Positions 7,883-16,400 of a stretch of DNA of 44,217 nucleotides are shown here, in pieces. The position numbers and the translations under genes were made by a program. The stretch comes from Elusimicrobiota bacterium (GTDB lineage Bacteria; Elusimicrobiota; UBA8919): NCBI GenBank assembly GCA_040757695.1, contig JBFLWK010000001.1:17665-61881 (forward strand), given 5' to 3'. The notes under the pieces were generated by a model, which saw nothing but the letters and a program-made list of their open reading frames with translations, was not told the DNA's origin and did not search any database. Every line of letters begins with the position of its first letter. Position 1 is the first letter of the stretch.

Positions 7883-9534
7883 TTAGCCTCGCTTTTCAGC
7901 TCGCCTTCAAACATTTTCAAGATATCAAGCACATCCTTATCAGTTGGGTCTATTTCAAGTACTTTTTTCCAGGTAGCAACCGCTTTCTCTTTCAAGTCCA
8001 TCTGATAATAGCAGGAACCCATTCGTTTTAATGCGAGCACATTCTTCGGGTCAATAATCAATATTTCCTGACATTCGTTGATTGCAGCATCGTATTGTTT
8101 CTTTGCGAAGTACTCGCGTGCTTTTTCCTGCTTCTGCTCTATCAGATTGAGTGCCGGTGCGGTAGTAAGTTTTGTGCCTGCTATTGGCGTTAGTGTCTGT
8201 GCGGCTTCTTTTTCTACATCGTTTAACAGCCGTCTTAATTTCTCATGCTGAGGTTGTAGCGTATAAGCATGTCTTAATGCCATCACCGAACTATTCAAAT
8301 CACCTTCAATATAGTAAGCGATACCAGTTCGGATTGATTCTGCTTCTGTTGTTGTTCCTTTTTCAGCAGCAATCCAGCCGGAGACAATTTGGATTCGTGG
8401 TAGCGCTCTGGCTAAATCCTCGTTTGTCGGGTCCACACTATACGCTTTTGATAAACGGTCCATTGCAACCAGATACTCGCCGATTTTGTACGCATCCATA
8501 CCTTCTCGGAAGTATTTTGCCATCTCTTCAAACTTGCCGGTTGATGCAGATTTACCGAATCGCCAGCCAGCGGAAACCCGTGTGGACGAGCCTAACTCAT
8601 GAAACGCCATTGCAAAATCAAGCGTATAGTCCCTGTAGCGTCCGCCACAGCCCGCAGTGGTTTCTCTAATACCGCTATCGCCAACATCAAACCCGAACCG
8701 TGCTGCAACATAGTCCATCGCCCAGTATTCAGCGCCTACATGATAATTTGGGTTCGCCCGCATTCCCTTTTCAATATCAAGCGCAATTGTTAAGCGGTCT
8801 TTCAGCGCTTTGTACGCACCACCAAGTTTCAGAACTATCGGGAAACTATCATCTGTATCACCCATTTTTATTGAGATTAGATTCTGGATATCCAGCCCGA
8901 TTTTTAATTTTGGATACACATCTTTTATGATGAGTGCTGCATCGGATGTCATGAATGCAACCTTATAGATATCAATCACATGTGAAACATATTTTATAGT
9001 AGTGCCGAATGTAATTTTTTTAGACAGGTCTTTCCCGTAAGAGCCGCAGTAGGCTGTCTGTGCATCCTTAAAAGTGCCCAGCACCCTAAAATCTACAACA
9101 TCATTTTCTGTATTTCGTTCTATTGTAACCTTTTCAAACCCGCCTGATGTAAGCGAGACAATAGAAATACCGAATACACCAAGTTTGGTTGTCGGATGCG
9201 CATATGAGATAAAACTGTATGCGGTATCATACCATAATTTTGCGTAAAGCCCTGTGAACTCTTTACGTTCTAATTGAGTAAGCCCTGCGGGATTCCAGTA
9301 TGTTGCGGATGCATCGTCTGATATTGCGATAAATGCTTTACCCATAGCGAGCGCTCGGGCACCCGCACCCCAGGATAGAAACTGGGCAGGTTGTCCGCCG
9401 GAAGCCGCGCCGTAAAGGCAGGTGCCTAAGTGGATAAGTGAATAAGTGAATAAGTGAATAGTAAATACAAACCACTTAACCACATAGCCACTTAACCACT
9501 TGTTTCTATTCATTTGGTATTTTTTTGTTTTCAT
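7879..9534 (-). CDS. PorV/PorQ-family outer-membrane beta-barrel protein with C-terminal TPR repeats
   Basis: The product (551 residues from the ATG at 9534) has a signal peptide ending near CLYG-AASGG. It then carries the family signature GARALAMGKAFIAISDD followed by SATYWNPAGL, typical of PorV/PorQ (UPF0164) outer-membrane barrels. Amphipathic strands continue to about residue 330, ending SAGWRFG. The last roughly 200 residues hold about four TPRs, for example EYFAKKQYDAAINECQEIL and YYQMDLKEKAVATWKKVLEI. PorV shuttles type IX secretion substrates to surface attachment in Bacteroidota; a related role for the proteins here with FlgD-Ig-like C-termini is inferred. I chose ATG 9534 because AAGGA lies ten bases upstream. 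The longer frame to 9597 would start at TTG and run through the terminator hairpin. It is the first gene of the operon, directly behind the riboswitch, and its stop overlaps the next ATG. Confidence 0.88.
   Translation of the reverse strand: MKTKKYQMNRNKWLSGYVVKWFVFTIHLFTYSLIHLGTCLYGAASGGQPAQFLSWGAGARALAMGKAFIAISDDASATYWNPAGLTQLERKEFTGLYAKLWYDTAYSFISYAHPTTKLGVFGISIVSLTSGGFEKVTIERNTENDVVDFRVLGTFKDAQTAYCGSYGKDLSKKITFGTTIKYVSHVIDIYKVAFMTSDAALIIKDVYPKLKIGLDIQNLISIKMGDTDDSFPIVLKLGGAYKALKDRLTIALDIEKGMRANPNYHVGAEYWAMDYVAARFGFDVGDSGIRETTAGCGGRYRDYTLDFAMAFHELGSSTRVSAGWRFGKSASTGKFEEMAKYFREGMDAYKIGEYLVAMDRLSKAYSVDPTNEDLARALPRIQIVSGWIAAEKGTTTEAESIRTGIAYYIEGDLNSSVMALRHAYTLQPQHEKLRRLLNDVEKEAAQTLTPIAGTKLTTAPALNLIEQKQEKAREYFAKKQYDAAINECQEILIIDPKNVLALKRMGSCYYQMDLKEKAVATWKKVLEIDPTDKDVLDILKMFEGELKSEAK
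9417..9515. repeat. SSR hairpin repeat in signal-peptide codons of the PorV-like gene (E5)
   Basis: On the plus strand it begins AAAGGCAGGTGCCTAAGTGG, with about four TAAGTGAA-type units, an AT-rich loop, then CCACTTAACC units on the other arm, forming a long inverted repeat. It is in frame and encodes the hydrophobic segment WFVFTIHLFTYSLIHLGTCL of the signal peptide. The junction CCTGCCTTTACGG (coding strand) is identical over 13 bases to the junction of the element in the riboswitch (plus strand, about 9778-9790). Confidence 0.7.
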
Positions 9535-9551
9535 AATTCGCGTTTCCTTAT

Positions 9552-9587
9552 AAAAAAACCGAGTTGACGGGCGATACCGAAACTCGG
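9552..9587 (-). terminator. Intrinsic terminator of the riboswitch expression platform
   Basis: On the minus strand CCGAGTT (9587-9581) pairs perfectly with AACTCGG (9565-9559), followed at once by seven T residues. It sits between the aptamer and the ribosome binding site of the PorV-like gene, where a transcriptional riboswitch terminator belongs. TACCGAAATT at the aptamer 3' side (about 9688-9679) can pair with AGTTTCGGTA in the terminator (about 9584-9575), giving a ten-base-pair antiterminator with one wobble. Ligand binding would hold the aptamer strand and favour termination, so an OFF switch is predicted. Confidence 0.8.
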
Positions 9588-9598
9588 ATGATAACAAC

Positions 9599-9676
9599 AG
9601 ATGGCAGATAATAGATTGGAGTATGGAGATTGAAGCAAAGACACTACTCCTATCCTCTATCTCCTATCTGTCTCTT
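9599..9676. repeat. SSR hairpin repeat between aptamer and terminator (E6)
   Basis: On the minus strand GACAGATAGGAGATAGAGG faces CTCCATACTCCAATCTATTA then TCTGCC, forming an imperfect hairpin with ends GACAGAT and ATCTGCC. The plus-strand segment TCTATCTCCTATCTGTCTCTT is nearly identical to the end of the element in the fibronectin-like gene (TCTGCCTCTT). It lengthens the distance between aptamer and terminator. Confidence 0.65.
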
Positions 9677-9705
9677 CTAATTTCGGTAACCCGGCATCTA
9701 TAACT

Positions 9706-9782
9706 GCAAGTTAAAAGTTTAAGGTTAAAGGTTAAAATTTTTCTGTTTCAATTTTAATTTTAACTTTTTACTTTTAACCTGC
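9706..9782. repeat. Hairpin repeat inserted in the second arm of the riboswitch (E7)
   Basis: On the minus strand GCAGGTTAAAAG (9782-9771) pairs with CTTTTAACTTGC (9717-9706) over twelve positions with one G-T wobble. The interior is TTAAAGG/TTAAAAT simple sequence. The ends are GGCAGGT and ACTTGC. The element prolongs the arm that normally carries the tetraloop receptor, leaving the GACGCAAAGCC and CCGGGTTACCG core blocks intact. Confidence 0.75.
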
Positions 9783-9812
9783 CTTTACGGATATTGGCTT
9801 TGCGTCCCCATT

Positions 9813-9910
9813 AAAGACTGTGTAATGTTAAAAGTGTAATGTGTAAAGTAAAAATTTAAAACCACTACTTACATTACACATAACACCTTACACATTTCAC
9901 ATCTTCTTCA
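9813..9910. repeat. Hairpin repeat inserted in the P1b loop of the riboswitch (E8)
   Basis: On the minus strand TGTGAAATGTGTAAGG and TTATGTGTAATG units face CATTACACTTTTAACATTA then CACA, forming a long imperfect hairpin. It replaces the small GNRA-type loop that usually closes the P1b stem. The stem itself (CCTATT with AATGGG) is retained and can continue into the insert through AAGA/TCTT. Confidence 0.72.
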
Positions 9911-9983
9911 AATAGGTTTGCTATTATCGTTTCTACAGCGATATAATTAAGCACCTCGCCAATTACATCGGCTCGGTACTATA

Positions 9984-10012
9984 ATTATAAAGAATTTTTT
10001 GTATTTTGTCAA
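9984..10012 (-). promoter_or_regulatory. Consensus sigma-70 promoter of the four-gene operon
   Basis: On the minus strand a perfect TTGACA (10012-10007) and a perfect TATAAT (9989-9984) are separated by exactly 17 bases. The predicted start site is near 9977, about 50 nt upstream of the riboswitch. The untranslated leader to the ATG at 9534 would be about 443 nt. No operator site was evident, so the riboswitch is probably the main visible control. Confidence 0.87.
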
Positions 10013-10021
10013 GTACTTTTT

Positions 10022-10098
10022 TGGGAACGCAGATTACGCAGATAAAAACGCAGATTGCCGCAGATTTTTTTAATTTTTAATTTTTAATTTTTAATTGC
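10022..10098. repeat. Tandem ACGCAGAT and TTTTTAA simple repeats (E9)
   Basis: Four ACGCAGAT-like units with variable short spacers are followed by about four TTTTTAA units. They fill the gap between the giant gene's stop and the operon promoter. I find no GC-rich stem with a U-run, so no intrinsic terminator for the giant gene is evident. The units are too short and too uneven to be a CRISPR array. Confidence 0.7.
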
Positions 10099-10100
10099 TT

Positions 10101-10440
10101 TTAATGGATGACACCTATTTTTCGTATTGCGGTTTTTGTACCATATGGACCAACTGCTCGTATCTGGGCGATATAGCCGCCACGTGCTACAAAATCACTA
10201 AGTTCGTTTTTACCATCCCAGATAACATCATTTGGACCTTGTTTCCCGCCCGGGGTGCCTTTCGGGAAACTTATTTCTAACACCTTATAGCCCAGCAAAT
10301 CATATATTGTGATTGTGACATCCGCATCCTGATTCAAGATATAAGTGATATGTGTTTTACCTTCTTCACCACCTTTTCGGGTATCAAACGGGTTCGGATA
10401 ATTAGAAACATTAGTTATAACTTCTGCGGGCAGCCCTGTT
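10101..10440 (-). other. C-terminal FlgD-Ig/type IX-like sorting domain of the giant protein
   Basis: The last 112 residues begin near VITNVSNYPNPFD and contain ITYILNQDADVTITIYDLLG, WDGKNE and GGYIAQIRA, ending RKIGVIH. This is the pattern of FlgD-Ig-like C-terminal domains that act as sorting or anchoring signals on secreted proteins of Bacteroidota-like and candidate-phylum bacteria. The fibronectin-like protein at 154-2496 ends in a related domain, so both may use the same export or attachment route. Confidence 0.75.
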
Positions 10441-13400
10441 GTTGCGGCTTCTGATGGCTCAGACCATGCGGACCATGCGCTTGCATTATTTTTGGCACGC
10501 ACACGGTATCTATAGAAATGTCCTGGTTTCTTATTGAGTACTGTAATTTTTGCATACCCACGTGGTAAGAAATCGCCTTCTAATGTATGTACATCTTTTG
10601 GTGATGCAGTTTGAGTATCATTATTCACATCATACCAGTGCCAGACAGGATTATTATCTTCTTGTTCTTGAATTTCATAACCTGAGACACCTGACTCGTC
10701 GTCTGTAGAGAATACCCATTCTACTGTGTACTGTGTAGCAGGCACTTTAGTAAGATATGTTGATGGGACGGGCTTACCGGGCACAGATGGTGGTGTTAAA
10801 TCTACCCTGACTGCTGCCAACCCGGGCAGTGATGGTATCCCGATGTTGTTAACTGACCGAACTGCGACATAATATGTTGCTTTATGTTCAAGTGGTTTAG
10901 GCATACTTGCAGCAACATATGTAGAAAGCCCTACTTTTTGATAGCCATCGCTGAAATCCGGTTTGTCTTCATCGCGTGTTACAGGCAGTGTTGCGATACC
11001 ATATTCATTTTCTACTATTGGGAATTGGAGCGGGTCTGGTGTCTCGCCTGGTATCCATGCAGCTTTGATTTCGTTTTGCGAACAAATCCATTCATCAACA
11101 AACACAATTGGTGTTGTAGCTTTAGAGAAATGGCGGATAACGCCAAGTGGCGACTCATATGGGAATGCAGATTCAGTTGATGAAATCGCAGTGAATGGGT
11201 CTATTGTAAACATACTGTATGCACCGATACCAATTCCAACCATATCGCCTTCAGTTGAGCGGCCTGTTGTATCGGTTCGGCCGATTTTACCGACGATAAA
11301 GTATCTTACAGGCGTAGTTGTTATTGTTTGTGTAGAGAAATAGAGTCGTGCGACACCATTTATGAAGTCCGCAGTTCCGTGAGTAACTGACGAGATAAAT
11401 TCATCGCCAGTAATAGTATAAAAGCCATCATTGTTGAGATCTCGGATTACAGATTCATTTGTATCCCACTTTTGGTTATTATTGTTGTCTGCATATTTCT
11501 CGCTGTTGCCTAGAGACACCAGATGCTCAATCGTGATAGTTTCCAACAACAGTATTGCGGCTGCCTCAGAGAGGTCACTGTAGCCAGCAAGAGTTCCTAA
11601 TAGTATAGGCTCGCCAGCGTCATAGATACCGTTGTTGTTAGAGTCTCTAACAACAGTTTTTTCTAATTTTTGCTTTATCCCTCTTACTATGCAGTAAATA
11701 TCTGCATACTTTTCATTATTGTCCGGAGACCTTAGTGGTGTACTTTCTGGAGGAGCATTTCCTAATAACACATTATCTGCAAGATTGGAGGGGACGCATA
11801 TCCCATCGCCATTATCCTTGTAAAGTCCTAACTCTGAAATATCACCATCACCAATCATAGAGAATGGCGGGTTGTAACTACCTATCTGCTCTATCATCAT
11901 CCCAGACCAGCCAACAGAATGGATATGTGTATTCATATCTAACGACATCAGTGCATACTGGCGGTCTTGCGTGAGCCCTGGCGGTATCAGGAACTTGCCA
12001 ATAGCGGAGACCTTGATAGGCCCGATTGCAGATGGTGAGGTCTCAAAAGTACCGAATGGCAGCACAACATCTTTTCTGTTATTTGACAAATCCAGCAGGA
12101 AATATGCATTAGAACCGATACTCATACCTAATGTATTATCCCGTAGTGCATTGGGTGAAATATCGTAAGCAATCAGATATGATTTCCAGGACAATGCACC
12201 TATTCTTTGTGGCTCGGTTAGATTTATCAGTTTAGAATTCCCAACGACATCTGCGGGGAAGAAATCAGTTCCAGATGATATCAGCGGGTCATCGCCAACC
12301 TGTAAGATACCATCTAAATTAGCATCACGGTATATTTTGATATACTGGACATCACGGTTAGTTCCACCACCTGCACCCTGCTGTGCCTGTTGAAATTTAG
12401 GTATCCGTTCAACCAATAATGATTTCCAGGTTGCTTCTGAAACTGCGGTTTTCATCTTTGCCCAAATCATTACTACATCGCGGTCGCCCTGTATCACAGA
12501 CGGTGGTGAGACATCGTATAACTCAATTGTAATCTCATCTGGATAGTCAATAATCAGTGAATTATCCGTCTGTGGCTGAAGTGGGAAGCCCTTGAACTCT
12601 ACATCATCAGGCGCTATCACAAAGAAATCAGTTGTATTCTCTATGAACAGTCCGATATCGTTACCTACAACTGCGGTTGGGTTTATATCAAATGTAACAA
12701 AATAGCGCTGGTTCCAGGATGGATTCTTTGATTTCTGTAATAACTCATACTCGTAAGAATAGATTGTCTGATAGGTACTTTCCGGGAAATTAATTGTTGC
12801 GATACCTTCTATGAGTTTATCAGTCCCTAATGAAAGTCTTTCGTCACCCTGACCGGGCACAGTAGATATTTCTAACTCGTTAGAGAAGTTAGTATCCTTG
12901 TAGACATTCACACCTGCAATATCTGAATCTATCGCAGAGCCGGTTTTTTTCACCCGAACTCCCTTCCAGATTGCTTGACGAGTTGCAGTTCTCAAATCCA
13001 GCGCAACCATCGCATAATCTGCGGTTGCCTGTAATACTGTTTTTTTCGCACGATTCTCGTATCTTACTTCCATAATATCGCGTGTTGGCTTGATTATTGG
13101 TGTTGCGGATTTGATTGGGAAGTTGGCATTTGAAACGCTATTGGGGTCGTTGACTTTTACTGCGAATACAGAACAGCCGATAGAATCGTCTTCTACTGCA
13201 GACTGTGAAATATCAAATGTAACATAGTAATAAGTTGGTGTTGTGGTAATTACTGCGAAGTTGCCGGGTACACCGGGCGTAATTTTCTCTTTCCACTCTG
13301 TATCATTCAAATCTATATATGCCATCCCTTCTGTGCCTTCATAACCTACACCGGGTGTACCAAACTTATACGGATAGTACATACCGGTTGAGATTACGAT

Positions 13401-16400
13401 ATCGTCTGGCGACCATTTCCCGTAATTCAGCCCTTCTGCATCACGCCATACTTTTATCTCAACTACATCAGAATCACGCACATTCCCGCCAGGCAGTGTT
13501 TCCCGCTTTAAGATAAGTTGTTTCCATTTCACATTATAGCCATCGCAAGATAGTATCAGTTTAAGCATAGGTACATTTGACTCAGATTGAACAAACGCTT
13601 TCCAGACAACTGCGGAGATATTATGTCCTGTAATAGAGGTATTAGCGAGTGTTGGGTCACCTCGGGAACAACCTAACAGATAATTATATGGTACTGCTGT
13701 AGATACACCGGTATAGTAAATGATTTCGTTATCTATTATTACCCGGCGACCGCCGACACCGGGCGCAGATTCTATTGAATGTGGCTCAAATGCTTCAGCA
13801 CCAGTATTTGCAGGGTCTATTGGTATCTCGGTTTCATCTAATGCGATAGACCCACCAAGTGAGCAGGCGGTTCTTGAAAGGTCTGTTTTATCAATTGTGA
13901 CCACACGTGGTGTTGCGATAAGTAATGCAAGGCTTGATTCAAACGGTAGATTATCCGAACCCATTGTATTCGGTGATACGATATTGAACTGCGCAGCCGC
14001 ATCCGCCGGCTGAGTAGAGCCACTCATTTCAAACCCGGCACCAATAAAGAAGTCAGGCACCGCTAAATCATTAATATCATACAGAATATAATAGAACTGC
14101 GTATAGGTTGAAATTATCTGTGTATAGTTAACAGGCCATGTAGCGAATCTTATATCCGCTTCTGCTGGGATACCGTAATTGTTGAATGTGCCACTACCTA
14201 TAATAATATCATTCTTATAATTGTATACACCATCACCATTATCTTTTGCGATTTTAACCAGTGTTACATCAGAGTCCCGAGAAGTGCCCAGCCGTCTCAC
14301 TTTCACACCTTTCCACGGTGCCCACGAGTTGACGGTTTTCATCTCAAACCGTGCCATAACCGCATCTGTGGTTCGCTGTTGCAGTGTCAGTGGCACTAAC
14401 GAGATAGGTTTGCAGATAACAGTATCTGCATACTCCATCACCGTCCCGCTAACTTTTCGTTCAAATGGCGGGATATCGTTATAGACCTCTACTTTATCAG
14501 GCGCTTGGACGGTTATGTAATCAGTTGTCTTTATATTAAACCCGGGCAGTGTTGGACCTGTAGATGCGAAGTACGAGAAATCAAATGTCACAAAATAGGT
14601 TTTCTTTAACTGGCTGGCTTTCAGGATTTCCTGACCATCAAACTGACCGTAAATTTGAAGTGTTGCTTGACCGGGTTCATCAGGTGCTTGACCAAATTGT
14701 CTGATATTAGATACCAGTTGGTCACTGGTGGGCTCAAACAAGCCGTTATCATTTATATCATACCAGACCTTAACTGCGGCTATATCAGCATCAGAAGAAC
14801 CCGGCTGACCGACTCTATCCAGTTTGAGTTGTTTCCAGATAGTTGCGTTATCATTCGTGTACATTCTGAATGCGCCGATTGCCTTATCCGTATCGCCCTG
14901 GACAACATTTTCAGGCGGGATACCTTCAGATTGCCGTGGCTCAATATAAAGCGTATCTATTGTTGCGGTAATTTGGGGTTGTGAAGATTCAAAATCTTTG
15001 TGGGTTGCCAATTCACCACCTATTATATCAAACGCATCAATAGGTATCTTGGCGCCAATTGTCTCGCCAATCTGTGCATTACTGCCTATCCTGTATGCGA
15101 TATAGTACCATCGTGTAGTCGGCGAGATCAGGTTTTCTACATCCCAGTTGGTTTGTGGATTATTATCGTCAGTAGTCGGGTCATCTACAACATCTATCCA
15201 TGTTGCAGTATATGTAGAGAATTCTATAGCGGATAACAGCGAGTCCTCAGTCGGTTTGAATATCCCATCTGAAGTAACATACAAGTCTGCATAGAGTTTT
15301 AGTAATGGTACATTTTGTGGTAATGTTAGTGCAGAACCACTGCCAATTGCTGAGACTCTGATTTTTTTCAGAATAGATGTGAACTCGTTGGTCCATAAAC
15401 CGAACTTTAAGAAGCCGACATTATCCTTGCCTTGTGAAACTGTAGGCCAGTTAGATGAATACCCGATTTCATACCATGCTGCAATATCGGTTGCTTCAAC
15501 AGTTACTAATGGTGGTGCGGTTCGTATATATGATGGATATGTATCAAACTGCAGATTATTCGCAGCCAGTTCTACTGAATCAGCGGTTTTGCTAAAATAC
15601 GCAGTATCTACAATTCGTAAGCCAACCTGTTTATCTTTCTGTGCAGTAATCGGGATCCTAACACAGACAAAGTAGTTGACTGGTGTAGAATAAATCTTTT
15701 GCGGGTTGCCTGTAAAATCAAGCCAGCAGTCTGCAGGTTGATTTAGTGCAGTGAGTGTTGTAGAAGTGATAAATGTATCTGTTGGCTCGCCATCTAAGAA
15801 TGTTTCACCATCAAACTTGGCATTCCCATTAGCATCTTTATAGAGTGCAATCTCGCCAATATCAGCATATGCGCCTGTAGACATTGTAGACATCGCAACC
15901 CTTAATTTCTGCCATTCAAACTTTGCAGCAGCTGTAGAGCCAATCACCTGCATTGTGATACGCATCATCTCTATAGGTGCTGGGGCGCCCTTCCGATACC
16001 CATCACCTTGATACAGCGCACCCGGGATACCAAGCGATTGTTTGGAAATTGCACGTTCAGGATTATCTGAATACATTGGGTCTTCAGGCGCTGTATCTTT
16101 AGGTGAGAATAGCGTACCTGTTGTAGGTAGGTCATCAGTAGATTGCGGACAATTCCCGGGATTACCTGTATAGCCAGTGATTATATCCGGCGAATTAGTA
16201 ACCCAGTCGGTTGCGCCGATTTTGAGTGTTTCTACATAGAGCGATTTTATCATTGCTGGATATACACCTTTAAGGTCTGCTGTAAACACCGCATTACCTG
16301 AAGTTGAAAACCCGTGTCCTGAAACATCCATAGATGCGGTACCAACATAATAGTTTCCATTAGTTTCATCACCTGTACAGATATTACCGAATTCATCTCG

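Larger units (their letters stand above)
9679..9928 (-). promoter_or_regulatory. GEMM-I class cyclic-dinucleotide riboswitch aptamer (A20 type) with expanded arms
   Basis: Read on the minus strand, the conserved GEMM-I blocks appear in order: AATAGCAAACC (9925-9915 region), GGGGACGCAAAGCC (about 9809-9796), and GCCGGGTTACCGAA (about 9695-9682). CCTATT (9916-9911) pairs with AATGGG (9812-9807), giving the P1b stem next to the ligand pocket. The nucleotide matching G20 of the Vibrio Vc2 c-di-GMP switch (just before GCAAACC) is A, the hallmark of GEMM-Ib switches that accept 3',3'-cGAMP; specificity here is a prediction. The aptamer spans about 250 nt instead of the usual 80-100 because repeat elements extend two arms. 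It lies about 50 nt after the predicted start site and ahead of a terminator, so it should control the whole operon. P1 pairing looks weak by eye. Confidence 0.83.

Noticed and set aside
9535-9597. Longer frame of the PorV-like gene starting at TTG 9597.
   Set aside because: It would run through the terminator hairpin and riboswitch leader. ATG 9534 has AAGGA upstream and begins a normal lysine-rich signal peptide.
9679-9928. Reading the riboswitch as decayed because it is 250 nt long.
   Set aside because: All core blocks and the P1b stem are intact, and the extra length lies in two hairpin arms that extend existing stems. A weak P1 leaves some doubt.
10022-10098. Possible CRISPR array.
   Set aside because: The ACGCAGAT and TTTTTAA units are only 7-8 bases long, with no unique 30-base spacers and no cas genes.
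9535-10100. A tRNA or other stable RNA gene in the non-coding region.
   Set aside because: No cloverleaf or T-arm motif was seen. The region is explained by promoter, riboswitch, terminator and repeats.
10101-10440. Annotating the giant protein's C-terminus as flagellar hook-cap protein FlgD.
   Set aside because: Only the FlgD-type Ig domain is present. This domain is a common C-terminal module of secreted proteins and does not imply hook assembly.
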